From: Saccharomycopsis crataegensis
Lineage: Eukaryota > Ascomycota > Saccharomycetes > Ascoideales > Saccharomycopsidaceae
DNA length: 64,000 nucleotides
NCBI RefSeq assembly: GCF_037102585.1
Contig: NW_027043829.1
Span: 2,418,001 to 2,482,000, forward strand
Direction of reading: 5' to 3'
Shown here: positions 20,224 to 30,005 of the stretch, in pieces
Layout: the number at the start of each line of letters is the position of its first letter
How positions within the stretch are numbered: the first letter of the stretch is position 1
Translations under genes and position numbers: made by a program
Notes under the pieces: model-generated
What the model was told of the DNA's origin: nothing
Seen by the model: the letters and a program-made list of their open reading frames with translations, nothing else
The model's database searches: none

Positions 20224-22147
20224 TTAATAGATTCTCCCAGAAACATTGGTTTTGAATGGGCTGTTGCAGTCCTCAATGGCATCAAATGGCGAAATCTGAG
20301 AGCTCAAAGAGTCCACAATATTAATGGGTCCCCCAAATATCGAGCCACTTCCTGATTTCCTGAGAAATGGGGAAACTTGACAAAGCTCGCTATTTCCAGA
20401 AGTGCCACCGAACATCAAACCTTTTGATAGCAATGTGTAACTTCTTCCTTGAGTTTTCCCACTACTAAAGATTTCATTTCTCATTCCGGGATTATTTTTT
20501 CCCTCTTTCTCTTGTTCCTCCTCCCCCTCTTCTCCTTCTTCTTCTTCTTCTTCTTCTTCCTCATCATCGCCCCCGACAACAAATCTTCCATCAATGGTGG
20601 AATGAGGAATATATAGGTTTTCGATTTCGATGTCTGTCTTTTTATAAGTTTCTGGAAAAATCATGATCATTATTACAGAACTAATGATGCAAATGACTCC
20701 AAAAATCATGAACGTTGCCCATTTAAAATATTGCAAAAATAATGGTCCAACAAACGTTAACAAAGTACTAACAAACCATGAAGTGGAAATGCAAATTGCA
20801 GATCCTTTAGGTTTTGCCCTTCTAGGAAAAATCTCTTCAGTATATATCCACGAAGCACATGCAACTGTAGAAGCGAATATTGCAACAAATAAGTAGCATA
20901 GGGCTAAAACTACCGAGCCTGGAGCTCCTTGAATTTCCCACTGGATTGAAGTATTTCCGTTCATTGGTGTAATTTTGTGACCAAACCATCCCATCACACT
21001 TGAAATGCTAACCAAGCATAATCCAAGAGTAGAAATTCCAAAAACAATTACATCTTTTCTTCTCAATTTACTCAAAAGTACCATGGGGAAAATCGTAAAG
21101 ATAATATTAATGACATATTGTAATGATGTGGCGACGATTTTCCTATTTCCTTGAAGACCAATCATTTCACAGATGTACACCAAGAAGTACATCAACACAT
21201 TGATGGCTGTCAACTGAACCATCACTTGAACAAATAATCCTGTTAAAGTATGATTTAGCAATGGGGCTTTGAATAGTTCACTAAAGTCACAATTCTTGCC
21301 ATCTTTGAAGGCTGCCTGATAAGCATCGATAGCTTTTTCAACATCACCACCAATTTCATTAGTGTCTTCATTGGAATGCATGCCTTCTCTGGTAATTGGC
21401 TCTCTGTGTTGAAGATTATTCAATATATTGTGAGCCTCTTTCCATCTTTTTCGAGTGATTAGCCATTTTGGAGATTCTGGTAACCATCCAGCACAAAATA
21501 GAACCAATAAACCCGGAATTGCCTCGATTGCCCAAGCCACTCGGAATGATATTGTTCCTCCTAATTTTAAACATGCAAATCCCAATAAGAACATAACACA
21601 GATTCCCCAAGTCAAGCACCACTGAACTGCTGATAATATTGCTTCTTTTTTATGAGCTGGGATGACGTCGGAAACATAAACTGGTAAATGAGCAGCAAAT
21701 ATTCCAACGGAAACTCCTTTAAATGCCCTACCGACACAAATCATTAACACATTAACAACTGTAACGGAAACTAAGGATCCAACCACCCAAAACATCGAAG
21801 AAAGGCGGAAAATCTTCACTGATCCTATCCTCTCTGTCAACAAACCGGCAAGAATGCATCCAACTAAAGGTATTAGTAACAAATATAATAGACTCAAAAA
21901 TAAAGACTTGAAAACCTTGAGTTTTATACACGACGAAAATATACTAACAAAAAGCTCCAGCAGGGTTGGAAGCTACCACCATTCCTTGAATGAAGCTATT
22001 GGGATGTTCAAAATATCCAATGAACGGTTCATAACTCAAGAATACCGCAATGGAAGATGTATCAAGTCCCATCATAACCCCTGCTGAACAGAGTAATACT
22101 GTGATAGTTGGTAAACTGAATGTGCGAAAATTGGAACTTTCCGCCAT
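20224..22147 (-). CDS. Sugar-porter-family MFS transporter, two exons
   Basis: Spliced gene: exon 1 is 21949-22147, exon 2 is 20224-21863, giving 612 residues. Joining them restores the sugar-porter motif GAFFGCILAGLLTERIG at the junction. Other hallmarks are GLDTSSIA in helix 1, GRAFKGVSVGI, LPESPKWLITRKRW, and FPETYKKTDIEIENLY after the last helix. These are recognisable but diverged versions of the usual GRR, PESPR and PETKG motifs, so the substrate is uncertain. It vaguely resembles the K. lactis Hgt1-type branch. The C-terminal tail is long and cytosolic with an unbroken acidic tract (Glu codons at plus-strand 20510-20568). ATG at 22147 is the first Met; the frame further up opens only with GTG. 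Confidence 0.83.
21864..21948 (-). other. Intron of the MFS transporter gene
   Basis: 85-base intron with donor GTTAGT, branch site TACTAAT and acceptor CCTTTAG. The donor is a rarer variant of GTATGT. Phase: one base of the codon lies in exon 1. Support comes from the restored motif across the junction and from an in-frame stop when it is read through. Confidence 0.85.
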
Positions 22148-23076
22148 TGTCCACACACCAGTGATAAAATATGTTTAATGGCTTCTTTTCTTTTCCTCGT
22201 CAAAGTTTCCAAAGTTAGTGATATTATTTGTTTAATCTTTAGAGTCAGAAAATTAATATTGAATTTTCTGTTGTTTTTGTGAAATCATACGAAATCAATC
22301 ATTTTTGGGCTAGTGATAATTAGGGTATATGCGTCTTTGTGGCACAGAAACGCAAACACAGGTGTGGATAAATTTTGAAAAGGAATACCGCCTGGAATAA
22401 TTAAAATTCACCATTACCTTTTTATCTTGGTAGATTGACAGAAGCAGAAAGTGATCTAATCACTGATCTTCTGGTTTATTATAATCATGTTTAATAGTAC
22501 TTATTCTTTCATAATTGGCGGGTCAGTATCTTAGAAGATCAGATATCGATATTTTAGCTATATAATGAGAAATTACTAGGAATAAGAATTCCATTTCAAA
22601 GAACAATGTATATGAAAAGATTAAGAGTGAGGACACTTTAATGGGGTGGGAGAACAACATAGAGAAAAACTATCATCTAATTGAGCCAACTTGTATGGCA
22701 GAACATTCATCTGCACGAAATTATCGCCGCTTTGTAAAAGACGAAACAACGTCCAAAAAGAAACCGAACCCGAAAAAAAACAAGCTATGTTACAACCATG
22801 AAGATCTCAATAAAATAACCCAGAGCTCACAATACTAAAAAAAATAATCGCATTAAGTGAGTATGTATTTATCCATTGCATGGTCTTCATCGGGGTTAGT
22901 ATCACGCACGCTTTTGGACACAAATGAGGGAAAAACAAACATTTCAAACTCAAATACAATAAGATGAGTAGAAATACGTAGAATAATATTATTTATATAG
23001 TGAAATAGCTAAAATTCGGCATTTTTTTCCAAATAAAACCTACCCTGACTATGACAAAACACCTGCTTTTAACAAA
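22148..23076. other. Intergenic region upstream of transporter and tRNA
   Basis: About 930 bases of AT-rich DNA. A 65-codon ORF (22641-22838) is present but without any recognisable feature. No mobile element is recognised beside the tRNA, although tRNA flanks are common insertion sites in yeasts. Confidence 0.5.
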
Positions 23077-23149
23077 GCCCTTATGGCCAAGTTGGTAAGG
23101 CGCTACACTAGTAATGTAGCGATCCTCAGTTCGACTCTGAGTGAGGGCA
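23077..23149 (+). tRNA. tRNA-Thr (anticodon AGU)
   Basis: A 73-base cloverleaf without intron. Acceptor stem GCCCTTA pairs with TGAGGGC (one G-T), anticodon stem CTACA/TGTAG with loop CTAGTAA (anticodon AGT), and T arm CTCAG-TTCGACT-CTGAG. Discriminator base is A. The A-box (TGGCCAAGTTGG) and B-box (GTTCGACTC) are internal. A34 would be read as inosine, decoding ACU/ACC/ACA. A T6 terminator begins four bases after the gene. Confidence 0.97.
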
Positions 23150-23152
23150 CCT

Positions 23153-23218
23153 TCTTTTTTGGACTCAACATCTTTTTTGGACTCAACACCTTTTTTGGAC
23201 TCAACACCTTTTTTCTGT
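23153..23218 (+). repeat. Tandem ~18-bp repeat, each copy with a Pol III-type T run
   Basis: Immediately after the tRNA the unit TTTTTTGGACTCAACACC occurs three times with one base change in the first copy (ACATC for ACACC), followed by a fourth T6. Each copy therefore carries its own T6, giving four consecutive potential RNA polymerase III terminators. Confidence 0.9.
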
Positions 23219-23771
23219 ATCTCCAGAGAGCACTTATTAATATTGTATAGGGCTTATAATTTACAACAGGGAGATTAAACCTTGAAGCTTTGTTATATTA
23301 ATCCTTCTTTTTTTTTTTAAGAATCTTTTACACTGGCCATTGATTTTTCGCGGAAAACGGTGTCTTGTAATCCATGATAGCTTGACCAATGGACGGTCAA
23401 TGCCTGCTCAATAAAAAATGTCTATAGACCTTTAAATTAGTTGTTTTTCCCCAGCATTTACTATTTCCATAACGAGGGCCAAAGCTTACCGAATTACACT
23501 ATAATCTGTGCAAACCCCCCGAATCTTCCACCCTACTGTACAAATCGGGTTAATTGAAAACAAAAACATTCTTTCTACATGCATGTCTGTGCATAGAGGG
23601 ATCCAGCAGTTTGAATCATTAGAGAGTATATATATATATACATTGATATATCATTGGAAATTTCTCCAGTGCCCATATAAATTTAGTTTTTTCCATTCAG
23701 ACCAGCACCGTATTTTGCCTTCCTTAACCACCATATTTTTATTTACATTTCTATTTTTATTTCTTTGAATC
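23219..23771. other. Intergenic region upstream of the D-box/KEN-box gene
   Basis: About 550 bases with a T-run (23309-23318) and a TA run (23629-23641). No gene seen. The last part is the promoter of the next gene. Confidence 0.5.
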
Positions 23772-24725
23772 ATGTTAGGATTATACACTCCAAATGGTGA
23801 CATTGGGTCAATGCCAATGAGAAAGAACCTCATGGCTGATGCCAACCTACTCAAAAAGAGAGTCGGTGAAATACAATTTCCTAAATACTCCAACAAAATC
23901 TCCAAGCATAAAAAGGGACAAGAGCCCACTGTCAAAGTCATCAATACCGTCTTTGATATCCCTCCTCCAAACGTCAATGAAGAGAATTATGAGATAAGTT
24001 TCAACACTAAGCTATACTCAAGCAATTCTAACGGGTCCCTTGACTTTGAGAAAATTCCAAAGAGAGATGTTTACAGATTAAAAAATCCTTTAAAAGATAG
24101 TTTTGTCAAGACTGAGCAATCTGTCACCAATCCTCAACTGATTTCCGTTAATAATATGAAAGATCCAGCCCTTCAAATGATTCAAAAACACAAAGAAGGA
24201 AGAAAACCATTGAAATTCAATAAAATGTATCTCAACCCGGAAACAATGGAGATCTCCACTCTCTCCAACGTCTCAGAAGATTCGTTCAACCAGTCTTTCA
24301 ATGATGCCCTCAAAAAACGACTTGCTAATGAATTCTTCACCCCAATAAAACCAATTGGTGGACAATCCAAAAAATTGAAAAAACCAAAGATTTTCAAATC
24401 CGATGGGCAAACTGTGACAGCCGAATCGGTGATGAGAATGGTGGACCCTTCGTTTTTGGTGTGCAGTGATGTTGATGATTCGTCTATGATTTCTCTCAAC
24501 AATAACTCTATTATCGGTGGTGGTGCCGCTGGTTTGAAATTGACCAACTTGTTGGACGATTTGAATAAAGTTGATCCAATTGATAAAGCCTTGTCTATGA
24601 GTAATAAGACAAAGGCCTCCCGCGCAGGTGCCGTTCGCTCAGGATTGAATAAAGGGTATACTTTTGACGATTTCAAGTGCGAAAACTTGTTTGAAAACAA
24701 GGAAAATGACAAGAACATTTGGTAA
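23772..24725 (+). CDS. Uncharacterised Lys/Asn/Ser-rich protein with D-box and KEN box
   Basis: A 317-residue hydrophilic protein not recognised by family. It has a near-canonical destruction box near the N-terminus (RKNLMADAN, residues 17-25, matching RxxLxxxxN) and a KEN box at the very end (residues 310-312, FENKENDKN). It also has a TP site in FFTPIKP and many Ser/Asn residues. Such pairs mark targets or inhibitors of the anaphase-promoting complex (securins, Acm1, Fin1 and others). The order (D-box first, KEN last) is unlike Pds1. ATG at 23772 is the first of the frame. A cell-cycle role is inference from motifs only. Confidence 0.7.
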   Translation: MLGLYTPNGDIGSMPMRKNLMADANLLKKRVGEIQFPKYSNKISKHKKGQEPTVKVINTVFDIPPPNVNEENYEISFNTKLYSSNSNGSLDFEKIPKRDVYRLKNPLKDSFVKTEQSVTNPQLISVNNMKDPALQMIQKHKEGRKPLKFNKMYLNPETMEISTLSNVSEDSFNQSFNDALKKRLANEFFTPIKPIGGQSKKLKKPKIFKSDGQTVTAESVMRMVDPSFLVCSDVDDSSMISLNNNSIIGGGAAGLKLTNLLDDLNKVDPIDKALSMSNKTKASRAGAVRSGLNKGYTFDDFKCENLFENKENDKNIW

Positions 24726-25202
24726 TTGGGTAATTTTTTTTTTCTATTCTATTGCATATTTTAGTTTACGATTTTGTTTTACTTCATCTCATATTAATAA
24801 CTGTTTACGCTTCAAATATTTCATAAATATCCTTCATTTCTTCATCAATGCATTCATTTTTCATATATCAAAAATCTATCTCTTCTGCGTAACTGATGTA
24901 ACATCAAATAAACTTGAGAAAATGATAACCATAAAATAGAAATATTTTCTTCGAAATGGCGATTGCACAGAGTAATATCCAACCATTACATTATAATATA
25001 CAACAAACTCACATCTATCACAACTGACTAATTACAAGCTTCTCCAAAAAAACAAACATCAACTGGGACGTATCAAGGTACCTGTACCTAACCATAAAAC
25101 ACCTAATCAACAACTTGTTATATTTTCTTTCTTTTCTTTCATTACTTCTCTTTCATCATCCAGTTTTCGAAATAATTAAGCCCGCTATCCGCTTTCTTGG
25201 AT
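24726..25202. other. Convergent intergenic region
   Basis: About 480 AT-rich bases between two convergent 3' ends. No gene or strong repeat seen. Confidence 0.6.
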
Positions 25203-25457
25203 TTAAAGACGACTACCCATGACGGAAAAACCTGGTTTGCTCTTTCTCTCTTGTCTTTCCTGGGTCTTAGTTTTTGATTCTTCGACTAATTCCAATTTGA
25301 CCAATTCCTTGACTTTGGCAATCATACCGGCAGCTGCAGGCGAGACTTTTTGGTATGCCACAGAACCTCTCTTCTTAAGACCTAAAGTACGCAAGGTTTC
25401 TTTGTAAACTAATGGCAAAGCAGCAGCAGATCTGTGCATCGTTATACGATAAAACAT
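25203..25457 (-). CDS. MRPL33: Mitochondrial large-subunit ribosomal protein uL30m
   Basis: An 84-residue protein nearly the length of S. cerevisiae Mrpl33 (86). Its uL30 core is clear: FYRITMHRS, LGLKKRGSVAYQKVSPAAAGMIAKVKELVKLELVEE, then a short basic C-terminal tail with KSKPGF. uL30 sits on the large subunit of the mitoribosome. There is no cleavable presequence; the basic start itself probably targets it. ATG at 25457 directly precedes the core. Confidence 0.94.
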   Translation of the reverse strand: MFYRITMHRSAAALPLVYKETLRTLGLKKRGSVAYQKVSPAAAGMIAKVKELVKLELVEESKTKTQERQERKSKPGFSVMGSRL

Positions 25458-25696
25458 TTTGTTGAATATATATTGTTGGAGATTATGGTATTTGATGTTC
25501 CTTTGTTCGCTGTGTTACTTGAAGTATTTTTTTTTTCCAAAGATTTTTTTAATCCTTTCTTTCATCAAACGTATGTTACCCGGACTCGTTATCATTCTTA
25601 GCAAATAAGCAGGTAATTAATTTATTCACCTAATTATTACAAAAAGGAATGATTTAAATAATCCAAAAGTATCTATTAAGCCAAAACAACAGCAAT

Positions 25697-25727
<31 letters not shown>

Positions 25728-25785
25728 TTCATATATAAAGTGACTTTTCCTTTGTCCAAAAACCAGAAATTTCAAAATTTATTCT
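25458..25785. other. Intergenic region upstream of MRPL33, with a TA run
   Basis: 328 bases between the MRPL33 start and the CAT2 stop. It contains a T run (25529-25537) and an interrupted (TA)n stretch at 25697-25728. Nothing else seen. Confidence 0.6.
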
Positions 25786-27744
25786 TCACAATTTACTCTT
25801 TAATTCATTGCTCAAAACTTCCTTTAACTCATCAGCGGCCTCAGTTAAGTAGTAATGCATTTTTTCAGGGTCTAAACCCGCAGGGTTATTGGTTTTGCAA
25901 GTTATGGTAATGTTTAACCATTCCCTATTTATCATATATGGTAACCCTAATCCAATTTCATGAACTTCCGACCAACCGTACCCATTGAAGTATTCAGAAC
26001 TCAATTGTGAAGTTGATAAGTACCAAGTGGATGAGTAAGAGGTCATAGGATCGCTTAAAAATTCTGAAGATTCCCCATTCTTCAAAGATTTCTTGAGCCC
26101 GTAAATGTGACGGTCCACTGCCAAACCGCTGGACGCGAGCTTGATATAATCGTTTTGTTGGGCAATTGCCGCGCGGTAGGTCTTAATCTTTTCCTCAATA
26201 GTAGCCTTTGGGTTGTTGAAAGTTTTAACAAAATCAAGAAGCTCACTGGAAACGGTACGGTTGGTTTCAGTACGACCTAGTTTGTACTTTCTGGTGGTGG
26301 CAGACTCATACGTTGGCTTTAAAGTACCAGTGTATTTGTAGTACGCCAATTGCATAAGTATTTGAACAAAAGCATCAGGGGAGGTATTGAATTTCTTAAT
26401 CAAGGTTTTACCGTATCCCTGGTAACGCCAAACCTTGAGTAAATGACCATCCACTGCTGTTGCGCGGAATTTTTGTTCTGCAGATTTGATAATACTAGCA
26501 ACGTCTTTGGAGATGTCAAATTTCAATTCTTTAGGTTCAGACTCGATCAATTCCACATTAGTAGGAATGAAGTTATCAAACAACTCATTGTTTTTGAACC
26601 TAGCCATTTCTTTACAGACGTAGTTATTCAAAGTCAAGTTTGGAGTACCGTCCATTCTTGAATGCTCCCCCAAAAATCCCGAGGCACCATTAGCAGCAAC
26701 AAAGAATTGCAAAGGCTTATCGAAATACCTGTTTTCACCATCACCATGCCAGCAGTTTCTTGATCTTTCTTCAAAAGAAATTGGAGAGACATTATCTAAA
26801 CACAACACAAAAGAGGATCTGAAAATGTCTTCGAAAGAATTGGCATTGATAATGGAGAAATTGTAAAGCTTGCTAAAGGCTTGATACCAAGAGTCTCTAT
26901 CTAATGTGGTCAAAGCACCAACCGCTGGTTGCCTGAAAGAACCGTCTTTCGCATTGGCATCCTCAGAAATTTTCATTAGCCCCTGATGAATTTGATAATG
27001 ATCCAATCTTTTGCCATTTGCATCTTGATGATACAATTTGTAGAAACGATTGTTCTTGATCACAACAATAAATTGGTTTTGCAATTCAGTTTGAGAAAAG
27101 CTAATCGTATCATCGACAGCTTCACCAGGAATTCTGCTATTGTTGAACATCATTGTAAAGCCATTCATGCAATATGGAGTACCTTTTATCACTTCTGGCG
27201 GGAAATTTTCTGTGGCAATAAGCTCCTTGAAATCTAACACCTTATCGACCAATATGGTTGCCTTCTTTAATTGGGACTTTTCCAATGTTTTTGGTAACAA
27301 ATTGGAGGCATGGCTGAAAAAGTAACTGACATATGGGACTACTGGATCACGATATGCCAAATACGCATCGTTATCCCACCATTCACTAATCCAATTATCG
27401 GTTTTTGAAGCTCGATCCTTCAAACGACCTTGTAGAACTTCCCCTAGTCCTCCTGGAGAAATAAACTCTTCAAGTTTTGTCTTGATGATTTGATACTGTT
27501 CTTGGTTCTTCACAAAGGGTTTGATTGATTGCAAATACGTTTTGGCGGTATCCTTGAGCTCTGGGACCGGCAAGGTTGGTAATTCTTTGGAAAATTTAAG
27601 CATGTCACCCTTGAGACTGGAGCTGTAATGTAGATTTTTCCGTTTAACGGAAACTGGAATTGGCATTTTCAAATAAGTGGCTGGTATGGCTTTGGATCGC
27701 AATGGAAGCAAGCAGTTCTGCAAAACTAGACTTCTAGATGACAT
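25786..27744 (-). CDS. CAT2: Carnitine O-acetyltransferase, mitochondrial and peroxisomal
   Basis: Transfers acetyl groups between CoA and carnitine for movement of acetyl units between peroxisome and mitochondrion. The 652-residue protein has the choline/carnitine acyltransferase fold signatures: PVVPYVSYFFSH early, MNGFTMMFNNSRIPG, the catalytic histidine in GFLGEHSRMDGTP (His361), and the STS-like WYLSTSQLSS near the end. The N-terminus is basic and Ser-rich (mitochondrial presequence) and the last residues are SKL, a perfect peroxisomal PTS1. A second in-frame ATG at codon 27 (MPIPVSVKRK) could start a form lacking most of the presequence, as known for S. cerevisiae CAT2. The promoter region carries a palindrome array (28161-28452). 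Confidence 0.96.
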   Translation of the reverse strand: MSSRSLVLQNCLLPLRSKAIPATYLKMPIPVSVKRKNLHYSSSLKGDMLKFSKELPTLPVPELKDTAKTYLQSIKPFVKNQEQYQIIKTKLEEFISPGGLGEVLQGRLKDRASKTDNWISEWWDNDAYLAYRDPVVPYVSYFFSHASNLLPKTLEKSQLKKATILVDKVLDFKELIATENFPPEVIKGTPYCMNGFTMMFNNSRIPGEAVDDTISFSQTELQNQFIVVIKNNRFYKLYHQDANGKRLDHYQIHQGLMKISEDANAKDGSFRQPAVGALTTLDRDSWYQAFSKLYNFSIINANSFEDIFRSSFVLCLDNVSPISFEERSRNCWHGDGENRYFDKPLQFFVAANGASGFLGEHSRMDGTPNLTLNNYVCKEMARFKNNELFDNFIPTNVELIESEPKELKFDISKDVASIIKSAEQKFRATAVDGHLLKVWRYQGYGKTLIKKFNTSPDAFVQILMQLAYYKYTGTLKPTYESATTRKYKLGRTETNRTVSSELLDFVKTFNNPKATIEEKIKTYRAAIAQQNDYIKLASSGLAVDRHIYGLKKSLKNGESSEFLSDPMTSYSSTWYLSTSQLSSEYFNGYGWSEVHEIGLGLPYMINREWLNITITCKTNNPAGLDPEKMHYYLTEAADELKEVLSNELKSKL

Positions 27745-28160
27745 TAATTAAGCTAAATTATTATGACTGGTTATCTCAGACAAGAAGCCACCATAGAATA
27801 AATAAATAAACAAACAAACAACTATATTGCTAGTATTTATTGGTGTTTTCTGGTTAATGTCATGTTTTTTTATAGATCATGTCATCCGTGAAAATGCGGA
27901 GCAATGGGGCTGATGATGAGGATGAGAGGATCGGCATGTCAACCCGTGCTTGGAGTGCGGGCAGTACATTTGTGGGGGATGGTGTCAAGGTGACAAATTA
28001 GAACCTTCAGTCGAGTTGGATGGCCCATATCAAGCAAGATTCGGTATCCGAGAGGTCTGAAATCGCTGTCATCATATAGATATCATCGGTATGAGATATC
28101 AATGTTCTGAGTAACTAAATAATGTTGGTTTTGTGAAGTTTATGGTAGGTTGTTAATAGA
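27745..28160. other. CAT2 promoter region
   Basis: About 415 bases upstream of CAT2, before the palindrome array. A GC-richer patch at 27890-28030 stands out. No gene. Confidence 0.5.
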
Positions 28161-28452
28161 GTATACCATTGCACAGGTATTTATTACTTGAGCACATTAT
28201 ACCAAATGAACGGTATTTATCACCTGACTATTGTATACCAAAAGAACGGTATTTATCACTTTTATAAATACCGCCGTGGTGGAATAAACAGGCTTCTTTG
28301 CATAAATGCCATTAAAATGGTATACGCAGTGTGAAGCATAAATACCATCACATTGGTATAAATAGAAAGAACCGTGTAAATGGTATACTTTGAAATACCA
28401 CCATAATGGTATATACAGATTGAACAACAAATACCACATTGGTGGTATATGC
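28161..28452. repeat. Array of about eight ATACC...GGTAT dyads with ~36-bp period
   Basis: Imperfect palindromes with arms ATACC(A) and (T)GGTAT around a 7-9 base centre recur at starts near 28161, 28196, 28231, 28264, 28301, 28338, 28393 and 28428. The spacings are mostly 33-37 bases, with one wider. Copies two and three are also direct repeats of about 30 bases (CCAAATGAACGG versus CCAAAAGAACGG, both followed by TATTTATCAC). The fourth copy is the most degenerate. No ORF runs through. The array lies 0.42-0.71 kb upstream of CAT2 and 0.34 kb after the end of the Stb6-like gene. Confidence 0.85.
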
Positions 28453-28787
28453 CCCCAATTATTGGTCTAAATTCGCATTTATTGTACACTACGGCAGAGA
28501 GAGAATAGATCATTCTTCTCCAACATTATGGCCGAAATAACAATACTGAGGAAGAATGATTTAGGAGTACAGATCTACTTAAATGTTGGCAAATTTGATA
28601 TCAATCTGCATGAAAATGAATTCATTTATTAGTTTATTATTAATTTGAACAATTCAAGCATCACAAAGGCCTTATTGAGAGACAAAAAAAAGTGAAACAC
28701 AATAAACTATTCACAATATCGCTACAAATGATAAGATATTTAGTAATTGTAAAATAAATCTTCTCGTCCAGCGAGAACGTTTTTCAA
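28453..28787. other. Intergenic region between palindrome array and Stb6-like gene
   Basis: About 335 AT-rich bases forming the 3' side of the Stb6-like gene. No gene or other repeat recognised. Confidence 0.55.
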
Positions 28788-29973
28788 TTACTGGAAACTG
28801 GTCAAATCAACCTCTTTCAATTCTTCAACTTTTGTGTTGAGCTGCTTGACACTATCGTCGACCTCTTTCAATCCTTCAACCTTACTGTTAAGCTCTTTAA
28901 CACTATCGTCAACATCTCTCACTCTAATCTTTAAGATTCTCACCTCGTATTTCAATTTGGCGACATTCAGTTCCACCTCTTTAACTTTGCTATCGAGAAT
29001 CTTCCTGAATTGACAAATGTTTTTGATATTTTTGTTCAAATATTCAAGCTTGAGGAAAAGCGAACTTTGGCTGCTATTCAAATAGGAAATAAGTTGGCTA
29101 AACGCAGTATTTTCTGCAATCAGTCGGAAGACTTGAACTAGTATAGGGCTATTCATCGACACCAATGATATCCCTGATGAGGATTTTGTTGAATATTCTT
29201 TTGAGAAAATTTCTGTCGTTTCCTGATGATCGCCCACAGTTGGGGGCTGCTGGACATCTATACATTCGTTGTTCACATTTTTCAAAGTAGACAAATAATG
29301 AATCTTTGTGTCCAATATTTCCTTAGTAATTGATTCAACCGGAATTTCAAAAGGATTATCCCATTTTAACACCTCCCGCTCTACTCCATTGAAACTATGA
29401 CTTCTAGGTCTCAGCGATTCTCCATGGTGCTTTCCGGCAATCATATTTTCCACTACCTCGTAATCATACTCTAAAGTTGGCAAATTAAAATCTTCCACTA
29501 CTTGCGGTAATGACATTCTTCGTTGAAGTTTGTTGTACACTTCCGAGTAGAATCCACACTTGGCCTCTTCTTCATCACCTATCAATTCACTGTTAGCTTC
29601 ATCTTCTCTCAATGAGCCGGTCACAGTAATAATATCATTATTTTTCAAAATTTTCCTACCGTGTGGGTCTTGAGCTAATCTTAACTTTTCGTCATTATAA
29701 GGTGTTGTAAATGATAAAAAGTCACTACTAAATGGGGTTTGAGGCGTAACTGGATCCGGGCTAATAGGATAGTCCTCTGGTGAGCCATCATGGTCTCCCA
29801 AAAATTCATCTTCATCACTGGTCAAAATTTTGAGTGGAATAGATTTTGAGCGATTATGCAAGTTCTTGAATTTCCCAACACTACTTCTCAAAGGATTGTT
29901 CGAAATAGAGGGAGACTGAAGTATATCAGGCGCTTTAGAGGAGCGAGGAGTGGAGGCTTGGTGGTGATGGAAG

Positions 29974-30005
<32 letters not shown>

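Noticed and set aside
22641-22838. A 65-codon ORF between the transporter and the tRNA gene
   Set aside because: It starts with ATG and is Lys-rich, but no domain, homology or context supports it.
22148-23771. Retroelement or LTR remnant near the tRNA-Thr gene
   Set aside because: tRNA flanks are common integration sites, but no terminal repeats or recognisable element fragments were found. None was seen elsewhere in the window either.
23772-24725. Identification as securin (Pds1)
   Set aside because: D-box and KEN box are present, but their order and the C-terminal region do not resemble Pds1, so no gene symbol was given.
28161-28452. CRISPR-like array
   Set aside because: The period is about 36 bases and repeats are palindromic, but spacers and repeats are not separable, the copies are degenerate, and the host is a eukaryote.
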